Shown here: positions 46,307 to 54,812 of the stretch, piece after piece
How the letters are laid out: the number at the start of each line of letters is the position of its first letter
Position numbering within the stretch: position 1 is the first letter of the stretch
Assembly: GCF_014191725.1 (NCBI RefSeq)
Contig: NZ_JACHWZ010000012.1
Location: 62,001-126,000 of the forward strand
Direction: 5' to 3'
Length of the DNA stretch: 64,000 bases
DNA from: Microbulbifer rhizosphaerae
GTDB lineage: Bacteria; Pseudomonadota; Gammaproteobacteria; Pseudomonadales; Cellvibrionaceae
The notes under the pieces: model-generated
What the model saw: only the letters and a program-made list of their open reading frames with translations
What the model was told of the DNA's origin: nothing
The model's database searches: none
Made by a program: the position numbers and the translations under genes

Positions 46307-46987
46307 TCAGGCCGCCGCCGTGCTGCGCCGGTGCACCACCTGGCGGCCCTTGTCGGTGATATACCAGCGAATGCCCAGGTGGCTGTGGATCTTGCCCACC
46401 ATTTCCAGCACCACCAGGCTGTTGAGCGCCCGCGCCACTGAGTTGGTCTGCATACCGCTGTCCTGCACCATGCCCGCCAGGGAGCGGAATACGCAGCCAC
46501 CGCCGTTGAGCAGGGCCAGCACCTGCAGGGCGTTGTCGTCCAGTTTGCGGATCTGGTTAAAGTCCAGAGTGGGCCCCTGCTCCGGATCGCCCTCTATCTC
46601 GTGCTCCAGCAGCGGCATCATCTCCAGCTGCATGGTGCGCAATTCCTGCTCCAGGTTCTCCACCCGCGCGCGGGCGATACTGGCATCGCGCAGCTGACGG
46701 CGCGCGGCGTTGAACACGAACATGCGGGAGGCGATGGCCGCCAGCAGGCAATAGCCGGTAAAGATCAGCAGTCGCGAGGGATCGCCCTGGATCTCGATCA
46801 GCAGGTCGCTCTGGGTGAACTTGAGAAAGATAGGCACCATCAATGCGCCGCACAGCCCCATGATCAGGCAGCGCGCAAGCCCGGCCGGGTCCTCCTCGGT
46901 AAACAGCATCTGGTAATAGTTCACCAGGCCGCCGAGAATCCCGGAAACCAGCATGACCGCGGTCAAAATAAGCAGATGGTCGAGCAT
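46307..46987 (-). CDS. Membrane-anchored winged-helix-like protein
   Basis: A 226-residue protein with three predicted membrane helices (LLILTAVMLVSGILGGLVNYYQ, LIMGLCGALMVPIFLKF, LLIFTGYCLLAAIASRMF), a short coiled coil (ARVENLEQELRTMQLEMM) and a C-terminal winged-helix-like region LDDNALQVLALLNGGG... KIHSHLGIRWYITDKGRQVV. The membrane part may belong to a YEATS-associated helix family; I am not certain. A membrane-bound transcriptional sensor is plausible. ATG 46987 chosen over upstream 47029. Confidence 0.65.
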   Translation of the reverse strand: MLDHLLILTAVMLVSGILGGLVNYYQMLFTEEDPAGLARCLIMGLCGALMVPIFLKFTQSDLLIEIQGDPSRLLIFTGYCLLAAIASRMFVFNAARRQLRDASIARARVENLEQELRTMQLEMMPLLEHEIEGDPEQGPTLDFNQIRKLDDNALQVLALLNGGGCVFRSLAGMVQDSGMQTNSVARALNSLVVLEMVGKIHSHLGIRWYITDKGRQVVHRRSTAAA

Positions 46988-47202
46988 CCGTGTTCCTCTG
47001 CCATGCACTGCCAACGCATCTGCTGGCACTTCTTCTAATGCGATTGGCCCCGGACTGGTGCCGGGGCCAGCTCTATAGATATAGCAGTTGGCGGGGAATC
47101 AAGTGCGGGCGGAAGGGGGAAAGGGCGCCTTTGGCCCAGCGATCAGTGCCCAGCTATCAATGAATGGTCATGGACCAATAGTCACTCACAGTGGGCAGCA
47201 TC

Positions 47203-47583
47203 TCACTGTTCATTGAAAAAAGGGTCGTCTTCAAACTGTCGCCGCTGCTCGCGGCGGTGGCCCAAATATAAGGCTGCCAGCCCCCAGATCGCCAGCAGGG
47301 CGAGGGCGCCGCCGCCGGCGAAGACCAGGGTTGCCGTCACCTCCGGCGCCGCACCCTCCTCTTCGAACAGGGTCTGGTAGACAAACAACGGCAACACCGG
47401 CATCGGTGGGGTCTCCGGCGCGCCGGTTCGCGCTGGCGCCAGCAGCACCGTCGCACCCAGCAGCAGCAGCGAGTAGCGCAGCCAGGCCCAACTCCAGTTG
47501 CGCATAAACCACCAGCCAGCCGCCAGCAGCACCAGGGTCCCCCCGCCGTAGATCATCCAGGCAATTCGATACTCTTCCGCCAT
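47203..47583 (-). CDS. Conserved small membrane protein, unknown function
   Basis: A 126-residue protein with three hydrophobic segments: IAWMIYGGGTLVLLAAGWWFM, LRYSLLLLGATVLLAPA, and LVFAGGGALALLAIWGLAALYLG, then a charged tail RREQRRQFEDDPFFNEQ. It lies 23 bp upstream of the ycgN start in the same direction and may be co-transcribed with it. I do not recognise a family. Confidence 0.6.
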   Translation of the reverse strand: MAEEYRIAWMIYGGGTLVLLAAGWWFMRNWSWAWLRYSLLLLGATVLLAPARTGAPETPPMPVLPLFVYQTLFEEEGAAPEVTATLVFAGGGALALLAIWGLAALYLGHRREQRRQFEDDPFFNEQ

Positions 47584-47606
47584 TCTCTTGTTTTCTTATC
47601 CAGTGG

Positions 47607-48059
47607 TTAATCGGTGTCGCCTATCCAGGTGACGATATGCTCCTCGAAATCGTCCGGGTGCACCAGCTCTTCGCTGATGACGCGGCCGCGCACGGAAATG
47701 CCCGCCTCGTGCACCGACTCCGAGCGCCCGGAGACCAGTGGGTGCCAGTCCGCCAGCGGCCGCCCCTCGGCCAGGGAGCGGTAGGCGCAGGTGGCGGGCA
47801 GCCAGTGGAAGTCGGTCACATCCCGCGCGCGCAGCTGAATGCAGTCCGGCACCCGGCGCTTTCGTCGCGGGTAATCGCTACAGCGGCAGGAATCCGTGTC
47901 CAGCAGCCGGCAGGCAATGCTGGTGGTGTGGATTTCGCCGGTATCCTCGTCTTCCAGACGGTGCAGGCAGCAGCGGCCACAGCGGTCGCAGAGGGATTCC
48001 CACTCCGCTTCGCTCATCTGCGCAAGGGCTTTGCGCTGCCAGAAAGGTGACTCGTTCAC
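47607..48059 (-). CDS. ycgN: YcgN-family cysteine-cluster protein (UPF0260)
   Basis: A 150-residue protein with the UPF0260 cysteine pattern: LCDRCGRCCLHRL, then TSIACRLLDTDSCRCSDYPRRKRRVPDCIQL and LPATCAYRSLAEGRPLADWHPLVSG. These cysteines are thought to bind Zn or Fe-S, but no function is known. It follows ycgL-rnd in the order common in gammaproteobacteria, which supports the identification. Confidence 0.93.
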   Translation of the reverse strand: MNESPFWQRKALAQMSEAEWESLCDRCGRCCLHRLEDEDTGEIHTTSIACRLLDTDSCRCSDYPRRKRRVPDCIQLRARDVTDFHWLPATCAYRSLAEGRPLADWHPLVSGRSESVHEAGISVRGRVISEELVHPDDFEEHIVTWIGDTD

Positions 48060-48066
48060 GGCGTTT

Positions 48067-48354
48067 TCAACGCTGCAACTTGCTGTTCTGTGCGGCGATA
48101 GCGCTCATTTCACTCTCGGCGGCGGGTGGCATCTGCAAATAATAGCCCCGCTCGCGGATTTCACTGAGCACCCTGGCAGCCTCGGCGCGGGCCAGCTTTC
48201 TCTCCGGGGTGAGCACCAGGGTCACCAGGTGCTTGGGCTCGCCAAAAAGCCCCAGCAGTTTTTCCGGCACCCGCCGGGTACCCTCGCGCTTGTCCACGTA
48301 GAGATACATTTCCTCTTCGCGCGGGCTGCGGTAGATATCACACAGGGTTTTCAT
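48067..48354 (-). CDS. ycgL: YcgL-domain protein
   Basis: A 95-residue protein: CDIYRSPREEEMYLYVDKREGTRRVPEKLLGLFGEP and RVLSEIRERGYYLQMPP are the family signature of E. coli YcgL. ATG 48354 overlaps the rnd stop by four bases (ATGA), so translation is coupled to RNase D. Its function is unknown; the rnd-ycgL-ycgN order is conserved. Confidence 0.92.
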   Translation of the reverse strand: MKTLCDIYRSPREEEMYLYVDKREGTRRVPEKLLGLFGEPKHLVTLVLTPERKLARAEAARVLSEIRERGYYLQMPPAAESEMSAIAAQNSKLQR

Positions 48355-49478
48355 TTCACAGCATCCTCTCGCGCAGCGCAAAGCGTGTCGAGCAGGGCCC
48401 GGCCGATCACCTGCTCGCGCCAGCCGCGCAGGCGACCCTGCAATTCCGGTTGCGGCGACTGTACCAGGTGTTCCAGCTCTTTCTTACGCACCAGTATTTC
48501 CACCGGCAGCGATTTCTCTTCGGCGATTTCACTCACCCGCTGGCGCAGCAGTTTCAGGTGCTCGCCCTCGCTGCGACTGAGAGGCTGCGGCAGCGACGGC
48601 GGCGGATCTTCGCGCCCGGCAGCGCGGTCGATTATCTGTAACAGCGTGTCACCCAACTGGCGCAGGGCGCGCCCTTCCAGCCCGGCCTGGGTCAGGCCGA
48701 TGGTGTTGCCCGGCAGTTTCTGCGCCAGGTTCAGGCAGACGTGCTCCTTCAACAGGTGGTTGCGCGGCAGGTCCTGCAGGCGCGCCTCACGCTCGCGCCA
48801 GGCACAGATATCCTGCAGCGCGGCCAGTTGCATGCCGCGCAGGCGCCAGGCGCCCTTGACCTTTTGATAATAGAGTTCCGGCGGCGGCGGGTTGCGTGCA
48901 GCGGTCACCAGGGCAGCACAGTCCTCCTGCAGCCAATCCGTACGCCCCAACTCACGGAGACGTTTGACCAACACGCCGTACACCAGCGGCAGCCAGGCCA
49001 CGTCCAGGGCGGCGTAGATTTTCTGGGCCTCGCTGAGCGGGCGCTGCAGCCAGTCGGAGCGGGTCTCGCTTTTGGGCAGTTCGATGTTGAGCAGCTGGCT
49101 CACCGTTGCCGCGTAACCGAGCCCGGCCTTCATGCCGGTGAGGGCGGCGGCGATCTGGGTATCGAAGATCGGGGCCGGCACCGCGCCCAGTAGCCGTTCA
49201 AGGGTTTCCAGGTCCTCGCTGCAGGAGTGCATGATCTTGGTCACCGAGGTGTCCAGCAACAGTTCGCGCAGCGGCTGAAGATCGTCGATGGCGAGGTTGT
49301 CGATCAGGTAACAGTGCTCGCCATCACCCACCTGCACCAGCGCCGGCTGCGGATAGAAGGTGCGGCTGCGCATAAATTCGGTGTCCAGGGCCACGGCATT
49401 CTGGCCGCGCCAGCGGGCACAGAGCTCCGCCAGCCGCTCGCTGCTGTCGATCCAGACGGGGGTCGTGTCGATTTCCAT
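48351..49478 (-). CDS. rnd: Ribonuclease D
   Basis: A 375-residue 3'-to-5' exoribonuclease used in tRNA 3' processing. The DEDD exonuclease motif starts VALDTEFMRSRTFYPQ, with HSCSEDLETL and DVAWLPLVYGV further on, followed by two HRDC domains (DICAWREREARLQDLPRNHLLKE and a second). ATG 49478 lies one codon inside a TTG-extended frame. recR lies 8 bp upstream. Confidence 0.95.
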   Translation of the reverse strand: MEIDTTPVWIDSSERLAELCARWRGQNAVALDTEFMRSRTFYPQPALVQVGDGEHCYLIDNLAIDDLQPLRELLLDTSVTKIMHSCSEDLETLERLLGAVPAPIFDTQIAAALTGMKAGLGYAATVSQLLNIELPKSETRSDWLQRPLSEAQKIYAALDVAWLPLVYGVLVKRLRELGRTDWLQEDCAALVTAARNPPPPELYYQKVKGAWRLRGMQLAALQDICAWREREARLQDLPRNHLLKEHVCLNLAQKLPGNTIGLTQAGLEGRALRQLGDTLLQIIDRAAGREDPPPSLPQPLSRSEGEHLKLLRQRVSEIAEEKSLPVEILVRKKELEHLVQSPQPELQGRLRGWREQVIGRALLDTLCAAREDAVK

Positions 49479-49486
49479 CAATGTCC

Positions 49487-50092
49487 TCAGCCGCCCGTAT
49501 AAAAAGCTGTGCGGCTATTGAAAGCGTGGGCCAGGGTGCCGCCGTCGATATATTCCAGTTCACCGCCGATGGGCACACCGTGCGCGATACGGCTCACTGC
49601 CACACCGCAGGCGCGAGCGCGCTCGGCGATAAACTGGGCGGTGGCCTCTCCCTCAACCGTGGGATTGGTGGCGATAATCAGTTCTCCGACAGGTTCGTCC
49701 GCGAGGCGCCGTTCCAGAAGGTCGATACCGAGATCGGCGGGACCCACACCATCGATAGGCGACAGGTGGCCGTGCAGCACAAAATAGCGTCCGTGGTAGT
49801 TGCCCGCCTGTTCGATGGCGAGCACATCCGCCGGTGTTTCCACCACGCACAGGGATTTCTCGTCGCGCCGGCTATTGTTGCAGAGGCTGCAGACATCCTC
49901 TTCGGTCAGGGTTCGGCACAGGCCGCAGCGGCCGATTTTCTGCACCGCCAGCTCCAGGGTAGCGGCCAGCAGTCCGGCGGCGTCGCGGTCTTTCTCCAGC
50001 AGGTACATCGCCATGCGCTGCGCCGACTTGGGGCCCACGCCGGGGAGGCAGCGCAGCGCGCGTATCAGGTCTTCGATCAGGGGGCTAAACAT
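49487..50092 (-). CDS. recR: Recombination mediator RecR
   Basis: A 201-residue Rec[21 protein letters not shown] (HhH), the zinc finger [16 protein letters not shown], the Toprim segment [40 protein letters not shown], then [21 protein letters not shown] and a C-terminal Walker-B-like [17 protein letters not shown]. It acts with RecO in RecA loading at gaps. ATG 50092 is used; the upstream extension (residues MSRRKPG...) is readthrough from the ybaB region. Confidence 0.96.
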   Translation of the reverse strand: MFSPLIEDLIRALRCLPGVGPKSAQRMAMYLLEKDRDAAGLLAATLELAVQKIGRCGLCRTLTEEDVCSLCNNSRRDEKSLCVVETPADVLAIEQAGNYHGRYFVLHGHLSPIDGVGPADLGIDLLERRLADEPVGELIIATNPTVEGEATAQFIAERARACGVAVSRIAHGVPIGGELEYIDGGTLAHAFNSRTAFYTGG

Positions 50093-50105
50093 ATCGGAAC
50101 AACAA

Positions 50106-50450
50106 TCAAAAAGGGAACTTGAAGCCTTCCGGCAGATTGATACCGGAGGCCAGGCCCCCCAACTGCTCTTTTTGCAGCTGCCGGGTTTCCTCCTCGACAC
50201 GGCGCACCGCGTCGTTGACCGCGGCAGCGAGGAGATCCTCCAGCATTTCCTTGTCTTCGCCGAGCAGGCCGGGATCTATCTCCACCCGGGTGACATCGTG
50301 GCGGCCGTTCATGGTGACCTTGACCATGCCGGCACCCGCCTCGCCACAGACCCGCAGCTCTTCGAGTTGCTGCTGCACCTTCTGCATCTTTTCCTGCATT
50401 TCGGCCTGCATCTTCTGGGCCTGCTGCATCAAATCGCCCAAACCTTTCAT
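50106..50450 (-). CDS. ybaB: YbaB/EbfC nucleoid-associated protein
   Basis: A 114-residue protein with the family's Met/Gln-rich helix [23 protein letters not shown] and core [45 protein letters not shown]. It binds DNA as a dimer. It sits between dnaX and recR in the standard order, overlapping the dnaX stop by four bases. Confidence 0.95.
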   Translation of the reverse strand: MKGLGDLMQQAQKMQAEMQEKMQKVQQQLEELRVCGEAGAGMVKVTMNGRHDVTRVEIDPGLLGEDKEMLEDLLAAAVNDAVRRVEEETRQLQKEQLGGLASGINLPEGFKFPF

Positions 50451-52462
50451 TGGCTTTGCTCACTTTCGAGTTCGTCGAGATATTCCACCGAATCCGGCAC
50501 CAGTTCGGCACCCAGTTCAGCCTGCAGTTCCCCCACCAGCGGATCGCGGGCCAGCGCGTCGCGCGCCGCGGCGTCTCGGGCCTCGCGGGTGGCCGCCGCC
50601 AGGCGTGCGGGCGTGCCACCCTGCACTTCGCCCACCTGGATCTGCACCGATACCGGTTGCCCGAAAAAATCCCCCAGCAGGTCCGCCAGACGGCGCTGGT
50701 GATTTTCGTCATACAGGCTGCTGTAGGCCTGGTCCAGGGTGAAAGACAGGTTATTGTTCTGCCGGCCCACCAGTTCCAGGTGAAAGGCGATGGAGTGGAG
50801 AATGCCGCTGACGCCCAACTGGCTGTAAAGCGCCGGCCAGCTGCCGGGGGTAAGGGCGTCGAGGCGGGCCGCCGGTTTGTCAGAGTTCGGCGCTCGGTTT
50901 TCGGGACCCGGGACCCGGGACCCGGGCCCCTGGGGAGGCGGTGCGGGAGCGGTCTCCACCTCCTCCACCTGCCGGCGCAGTTGTTCTCGCAGGGTGGCTT
51001 TGGGGTCGGGATCGGGGCTCGGGACTCGATGTTCGGGACCTGGGAACGACGGCGTGGGGATTACCTCCGCCGCTTCCACTTGCCGACCCGGTTGTTCGGG
51101 TAAAGTAGCCCGATCCTCCCCGCCCTGTTGCACTGGCTCGGGACCAGGTTCAGGCGCGACGGCCGTCTCCGGCTGCTGTACGGCGACGACGATCTCCCGC
51201 TTCCCGGTTTCAGGCGGCACCGGCTCCTCCCGGGTCCCGATTTTCTCCTCAGGTGCAGGCGCTTCCACGACAGCCGCTTCCGGCTGCTGTACTTCGGCAG
51301 TAACCTCTCGCTCCCCAATCTCAGTCGGCGCGGCCTCCTCCCGGGTCCCGATCCTGGCCCTGGGCACATCCGCCACCCCCTGCGGCCGAAATGCCAGCAT
51401 CCGCAACAGCGCCATCTCAAAGCCGCTCCTGGGGTCCGGTGCCAGGGGCAGATCGCGGCGGGCGAGCAGTGCCATCTGGTAGTAGAGCTGCACATTCTCC
51501 GGCGCCATGCCGGCGGCGTGCCGGCGCAACCGCTCGCCGTCGCCCAGCGCATTGTCCACGCATTCCGGCAGCACCTGGGCCACGGCGATGCGGTGCAGGC
51601 TGTTGGCCAGTTCCGCCAGTGCGGCACTGTAGTCCGGCGCCTGCTGGGCCAGCTCCTCCACCGCAGCGAACAGCGCCGGGGCGCTCTCTTCCGTCAGCGC
51701 CTCCAGCAGTTTCCACACCAGTCCGGTGTCGATGCTGCCGAGCATGGCGCGCACCTCCGCCTCGGCGATCACGCCGCCGCCGAAGGCGATGGCCTGATCG
51801 GCGAGACTCATGGCGTCGCGCATACTGCCGTCGGCGGCGCGCCCCAGGTGCCACAGAGCACCCTCCTCGAAGGGCACCATCTCCTGTTCCAGCACGAAGC
51901 GCAGGTGTCCCACCACCCGCTCCGGGCTCATGTTCTTGAGGTTGAATTGCAGGCAGCGGGACAGCACGGTCACAGGCAGCTTCTGCGGGTCGGTGGTGGC
52001 GAGCAGGAACTTGACGTGGGGCGGTGGCTCCTCCAGGGTCTTCAGCAGCGCGTTGAAGGAGCTGTTGGAGAGCATGTGTACTTCGTCGATCAGGTAGACC
52101 TTGTAGCGGCCCCTTGTAGGCGCGTACTGGACGTTCTCCAGCAGTTCGCGGGTATCCTCCACCTTGGTGCGCGAGGCCGCGTCCACCTCGATCAGGTCGA
52201 CGAAGCGACCCTCGGCGATTTCCCTGCACGCGCCGCACTGGCCGCAGGGCTCTGAACTGACACCGCTCTCGCAGTTGAGGCACTTGGCCAGGATACGAGC
52301 GATGGTGGTCTTGCCCACACCCCGGGTACCGGCGAACAGGTAGGCGTGGTGCAGGCGGCCGTTGTCCAGGGCATTGATCAGCGCCCGGAGCACATGCTCC
52401 TGCCCCACCATCTCCCGGAATAATCGCGGCCGCCACTTGCGCGCCAGTACTTGATAACTCAT
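50447..52462 (-). CDS. dnaX: DNA polymerase III subunit gamma/tau
   Basis: A 671-residue clamp-loader subunit. The AAA+ part has Walker [10 protein letters not shown], the zinc finger [28 protein letters not shown] and the SRC motif SRCLQFNLK. The C-terminal tau region ends with [21 protein letters not shown]. The linker (about residues 360-500) is a low-complexity, duplicated segment: [28 protein letters not shown] is followed by a second copy [28 protein letters not shown]. No obvious A-rich frameshift site of the E. coli type is seen. Confidence 0.96.
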   Translation of the reverse strand: MSYQVLARKWRPRLFREMVGQEHVLRALINALDNGRLHHAYLFAGTRGVGKTTIARILAKCLNCESGVSSEPCGQCGACREIAEGRFVDLIEVDAASRTKVEDTRELLENVQYAPTRGRYKVYLIDEVHMLSNSSFNALLKTLEEPPPHVKFLLATTDPQKLPVTVLSRCLQFNLKNMSPERVVGHLRFVLEQEMVPFEEGALWHLGRAADGSMRDAMSLADQAIAFGGGVIAEAEVRAMLGSIDTGLVWKLLEALTEESAPALFAAVEELAQQAPDYSAALAELANSLHRIAVAQVLPECVDNALGDGERLRRHAAGMAPENVQLYYQMALLARRDLPLAPDPRSGFEMALLRMLAFRPQGVADVPRARIGTREEAAPTEIGEREVTAEVQQPEAAVVEAPAPEEKIGTREEPVPPETGKREIVVAVQQPETAVAPEPGPEPVQQGGEDRATLPEQPGRQVEAAEVIPTPSFPGPEHRVPSPDPDPKATLREQLRRQVEEVETAPAPPPQGPGSRVPGPENRAPNSDKPAARLDALTPGSWPALYSQLGVSGILHSIAFHLELVGRQNNNLSFTLDQAYSSLYDENHQRRLADLLGDFFGQPVSVQIQVGEVQGGTPARLAAATREARDAAARDALARDPLVGELQAELGAELVPDSVEYLDELESEQSQ
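50907..50931. repeat. Tandem GGACCCGG repeat within the dnaX linker
   Basis: The plus strand reads GGGACCC three times with GGACCCGG period eight. It encodes part of the proline-rich [10 protein letters not shown] region of the tau linker. Slippage here would change frame and truncate tau. No variation is visible in a single sequence. Confidence 0.6.
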
Positions 52463-52567
52463 CCAATCTCCAGCGCCCCGCCGGCGCCAAGTCCCATCGT
52501 TGAAAGGCGAGCCACATTATAACGGCATCGCCGTCGAGGCATAGCGCGAGTCTATCTATATAAGAAT

Positions 52568-52640
52568 GAGCCTGTTTGGAGTCTCGCCCTGAGCTCTCCA
52601 AGCCGGAAGGGGGATAGCTCGCGCTCGTCGACAAACCGGG
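52568..52640. repeat. Dispersed palindromic element, copy C (partial)
   Basis: Starts GAGCCTGTTTGGAGTCTC followed by GAGCTCTCCAAGCCGG, the same outer block and inner GAGCTCTCC..GCCGG as copies A and B, then loses similarity. It lies in the dnaX/sigma intergenic gap. It seems to be one arm of the element. Confidence 0.45.
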
Positions 52641-52713
52641 GCCTGTGTTATAACTGTGCGCCAGCCCGCAACATAACAAACACAGCGAGCGTAGTACGGG
52701 GTTCCATTGATCG

Positions 52714-53241
52714 ATGAATAAAGCGCGAAAAACGCTTCTGGAAAGGCTGTTCGCCGAACACGGCCAGGCGCTGGTGCGCTTTGTGGCGCGCATCGTCCGC
52801 AGCACCGAAGATGCCGAGGACATCGCCCAGCACGCCTATCTCCGCCTGCAGAAGCTCAGCGACGAAAAAGAGCTGGACAACCCCCGCGCCTACCTCTACC
52901 AGATCGCCAACAATCTCGCCGTCGACCAGCTGCGCCGCGGCAAGCTGCATATGGAGTACGTCAGCCAACAGCTGCCCGCGGAGGGCGAGACCGTCGGCGA
53001 CGACCACGCCGACCACCAATCCCCGGAGCGGGTGCTGGCCGCCAGGCAACAGTTGCAGTCAATCTACGACGCCATGGACAGCCTGCCCCTCAAGTGCCGC
53101 CAGGCTTTCCTTCTACACCGTACCCGCGGCCTCTCCTACAGCGAGATTGCCCACGAAATGAACACTTCGGTGAGCAGCGTGGAAAAGTATATCCTGCAGG
53201 CACTCAAGGTCTGTCGCCGACGCGTGGAGAGGGGGCACTGA
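52714..53241 (+). CDS. ECF sigma factor, FecI-like
   Basis: A 175-residue sigma-70 family protein with region 2 (LVRFVARIVRSTEDAEDIAQHAYLRLQKL, ...LDNPRAYLYQIANNLAVDQLRR) and region 4 (AMDSLPLKCRQAFLLHRTRGLSYSEIAHEMNTSVSSVEKYILQALKVCRRRV). The downstream FecR-like gene and TonB receptor with an STN domain form a classic cell-surface signalling unit, so it should activate the receptor gene when its ligand binds. A 389-bp gap separates it from fecR. Confidence 0.9.
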   Translation: MNKARKTLLERLFAEHGQALVRFVARIVRSTEDAEDIAQHAYLRLQKLSDEKELDNPRAYLYQIANNLAVDQLRRGKLHMEYVSQQLPAEGETVGDDHADHQSPERVLAARQQLQSIYDAMDSLPLKCRQAFLLHRTRGLSYSEIAHEMNTSVSSVEKYILQALKVCRRRVERGH

Positions 53242-53630
53242 CTCGATGAATCTGTTCAATCCTTGTACACAAAAAGTGGCTGCCCATTGCCACCGACGCA
53301 GCTTTTCTCCCTCTCACCGCAAAAGATTTGCAGGAACGGGAAGAAGCGCACAGGCTTTGTGCACGCCGGTGCTGATTTTTCGCGAATTTACTTGAGGGGA
53401 AGGGCTGGTTGGCCGTCTCATCTCAGAGACCGGGCATCCAAGTACAAAAACAGAACTGAAAAAAAGATAAAAAATCAAATTTTGGCGTATAGTCAACAAT
53501 TATTGCGCACGAGTGGCACCGCACGAAAAGAATCGCGCCAAATAAACCACTTTGCCAGAATGCCCCAGATTGGGGCGCAGCCTTAGGGCTTTGAACAACC
53601 AACAATTAGTTTGAATATAAGGTAAGAGCG
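53242..53630. other. 389-bp gap between sigma factor and FecR-like genes
   Basis: No convincing reading frame is visible. The central half (53440-53500) is AT-rich and could hold a promoter for the fecR-receptor genes, but I cannot place -35 and -10 elements with confidence. Just before the FecR start a 13-base unit (GGTGCCAAATGAA) occurs twice within the first codons. Nothing else is supported. Confidence 0.4.
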
Positions 53631-54692
53631 GTGGACTCAACGGGCGTACAAAAGGTGCCAAATGAAGGGGTGCCAAATGAAGACAGGCTGGATCAGGCAT
53701 GTGCCTGGATCGCCCGCCTGCGCTCGGATACCCTGAACTCCACCGACAGGCGCGAGTTTACCGCCTGGATGGCGCAGTCCCCCGACAACCGCCGCGCCTT
53801 TGACGAGATGTCCGAGCTGTGGGGAGATCTGGGCGCCCTCGCCCACCTGCCTGTCGATGAACTCTTTCCCGAAAGCGCTCCCCGCCCTCGTGCAGGCCAC
53901 AGTGACAACAACGCTGCCGCCGACGGCACGGCGGTCTGGAATCTTCCCCAGTGGCTGATGGGCGGCGGCTTAGCCGCCGCTTGCCTGGCAGTCGCCCTGT
54001 GGGTGGGCAACCAGTGGCTGGCTGGCAACAGTGATTTCCGCCAGCAGACCTACGTCACAGCGGTGGGCGAGACCCGCACCGTGGCCCTCGCCGATGGCTC
54101 CCAGGTCCAGCTCAATACCAACACCGAACTGCGCGTCTCCTTCAGCCGAGAAGAGCGTCGCGCCCAGCTGTTGCGGGGCGAGGCCTACTTCGAGGTGGCG
54201 CGGCAGACCGCGCGCCCCTTCAGCGTCGCCGCGGGCAGAGCCAATATTCGTGTGCTCGGCACCAAGTTCAACGTGGAGCGCAATCCCGGCAATACCCGGG
54301 TTTCCGTCACCGGCGGCACCGTAGCGGTCAGCGAGGCGCAGGCCGCCAGCGGCCTGCGGCCGGAGTCGGTCAAGCTGAAAAGGAACCAGAAAGTCAGCGT
54401 TTCCGCCGTCGGCATCGGCCAGGTCGGCAATACCTCCGCCGACGAGGCGCTGGACTGGACCCGCGGGGTCCTGGTGTTCGATCGCACCCCGCTGGCAGAG
54501 GCACTTGAAGAACTCAACCGCTACCTGACGGTTCCCGCCGTCGCTGATGCCAGCGTGCGGGATCGCCCCCTGTCCGGCACTTTCGAACTGTCCGACCCGG
54601 ACAACACCCTTACGGCCATCGCCGCCGCACTGGATCTGCAACAGGATCACAGTGACCCTAACCTGACTCTCTTGTCACCCAAGCGCAACTGA
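53631..54692 (+). CDS. FecR-family anti-sigma/signal transducer
   Basis: A 353-residue protein with the N-terminal FecR cytoplasmic domain (DQACAWIARLRSDTLNSTDRREFTAWMAQSPDNRRAFDEMSELWGDL), a membrane segment LMGGGLAAACLAVALWVGN and the periplasmic FecR domain (TYVTAVGETRTVALADGSQVQLNTNTELRVSFSREERRAQLLRGEAYFEV). GTG 53631 is the start, since no ATG in frame precedes the domain. It receives the signal from the receptor and controls the sigma factor. Confidence 0.92.
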   Translation: MDSTGVQKVPNEGVPNEDRLDQACAWIARLRSDTLNSTDRREFTAWMAQSPDNRRAFDEMSELWGDLGALAHLPVDELFPESAPRPRAGHSDNNAAADGTAVWNLPQWLMGGGLAAACLAVALWVGNQWLAGNSDFRQQTYVTAVGETRTVALADGSQVQLNTNTELRVSFSREERRAQLLRGEAYFEVARQTARPFSVAAGRANIRVLGTKFNVERNPGNTRVSVTGGTVAVSEAQAASGLRPESVKLKRNQKVSVSAVGIGQVGNTSADEALDWTRGVLVFDRTPLAEALEELNRYLTVPAVADASVRDRPLSGTFELSDPDNTLTAIAAALDLQQDHSDPNLTLLSPKRN

Positions 54693-54812
54693 GTTATAAA
54701 CCCGCTTGGGCGGTCATTTCTTATACACCCCCCGCGTCACAACAACACAGCAGAAGAATGAACGCCCCTCCCCCAGGGGTTGGGCAACCGCACAGACAAT
54801 ATAGGCATCCAC

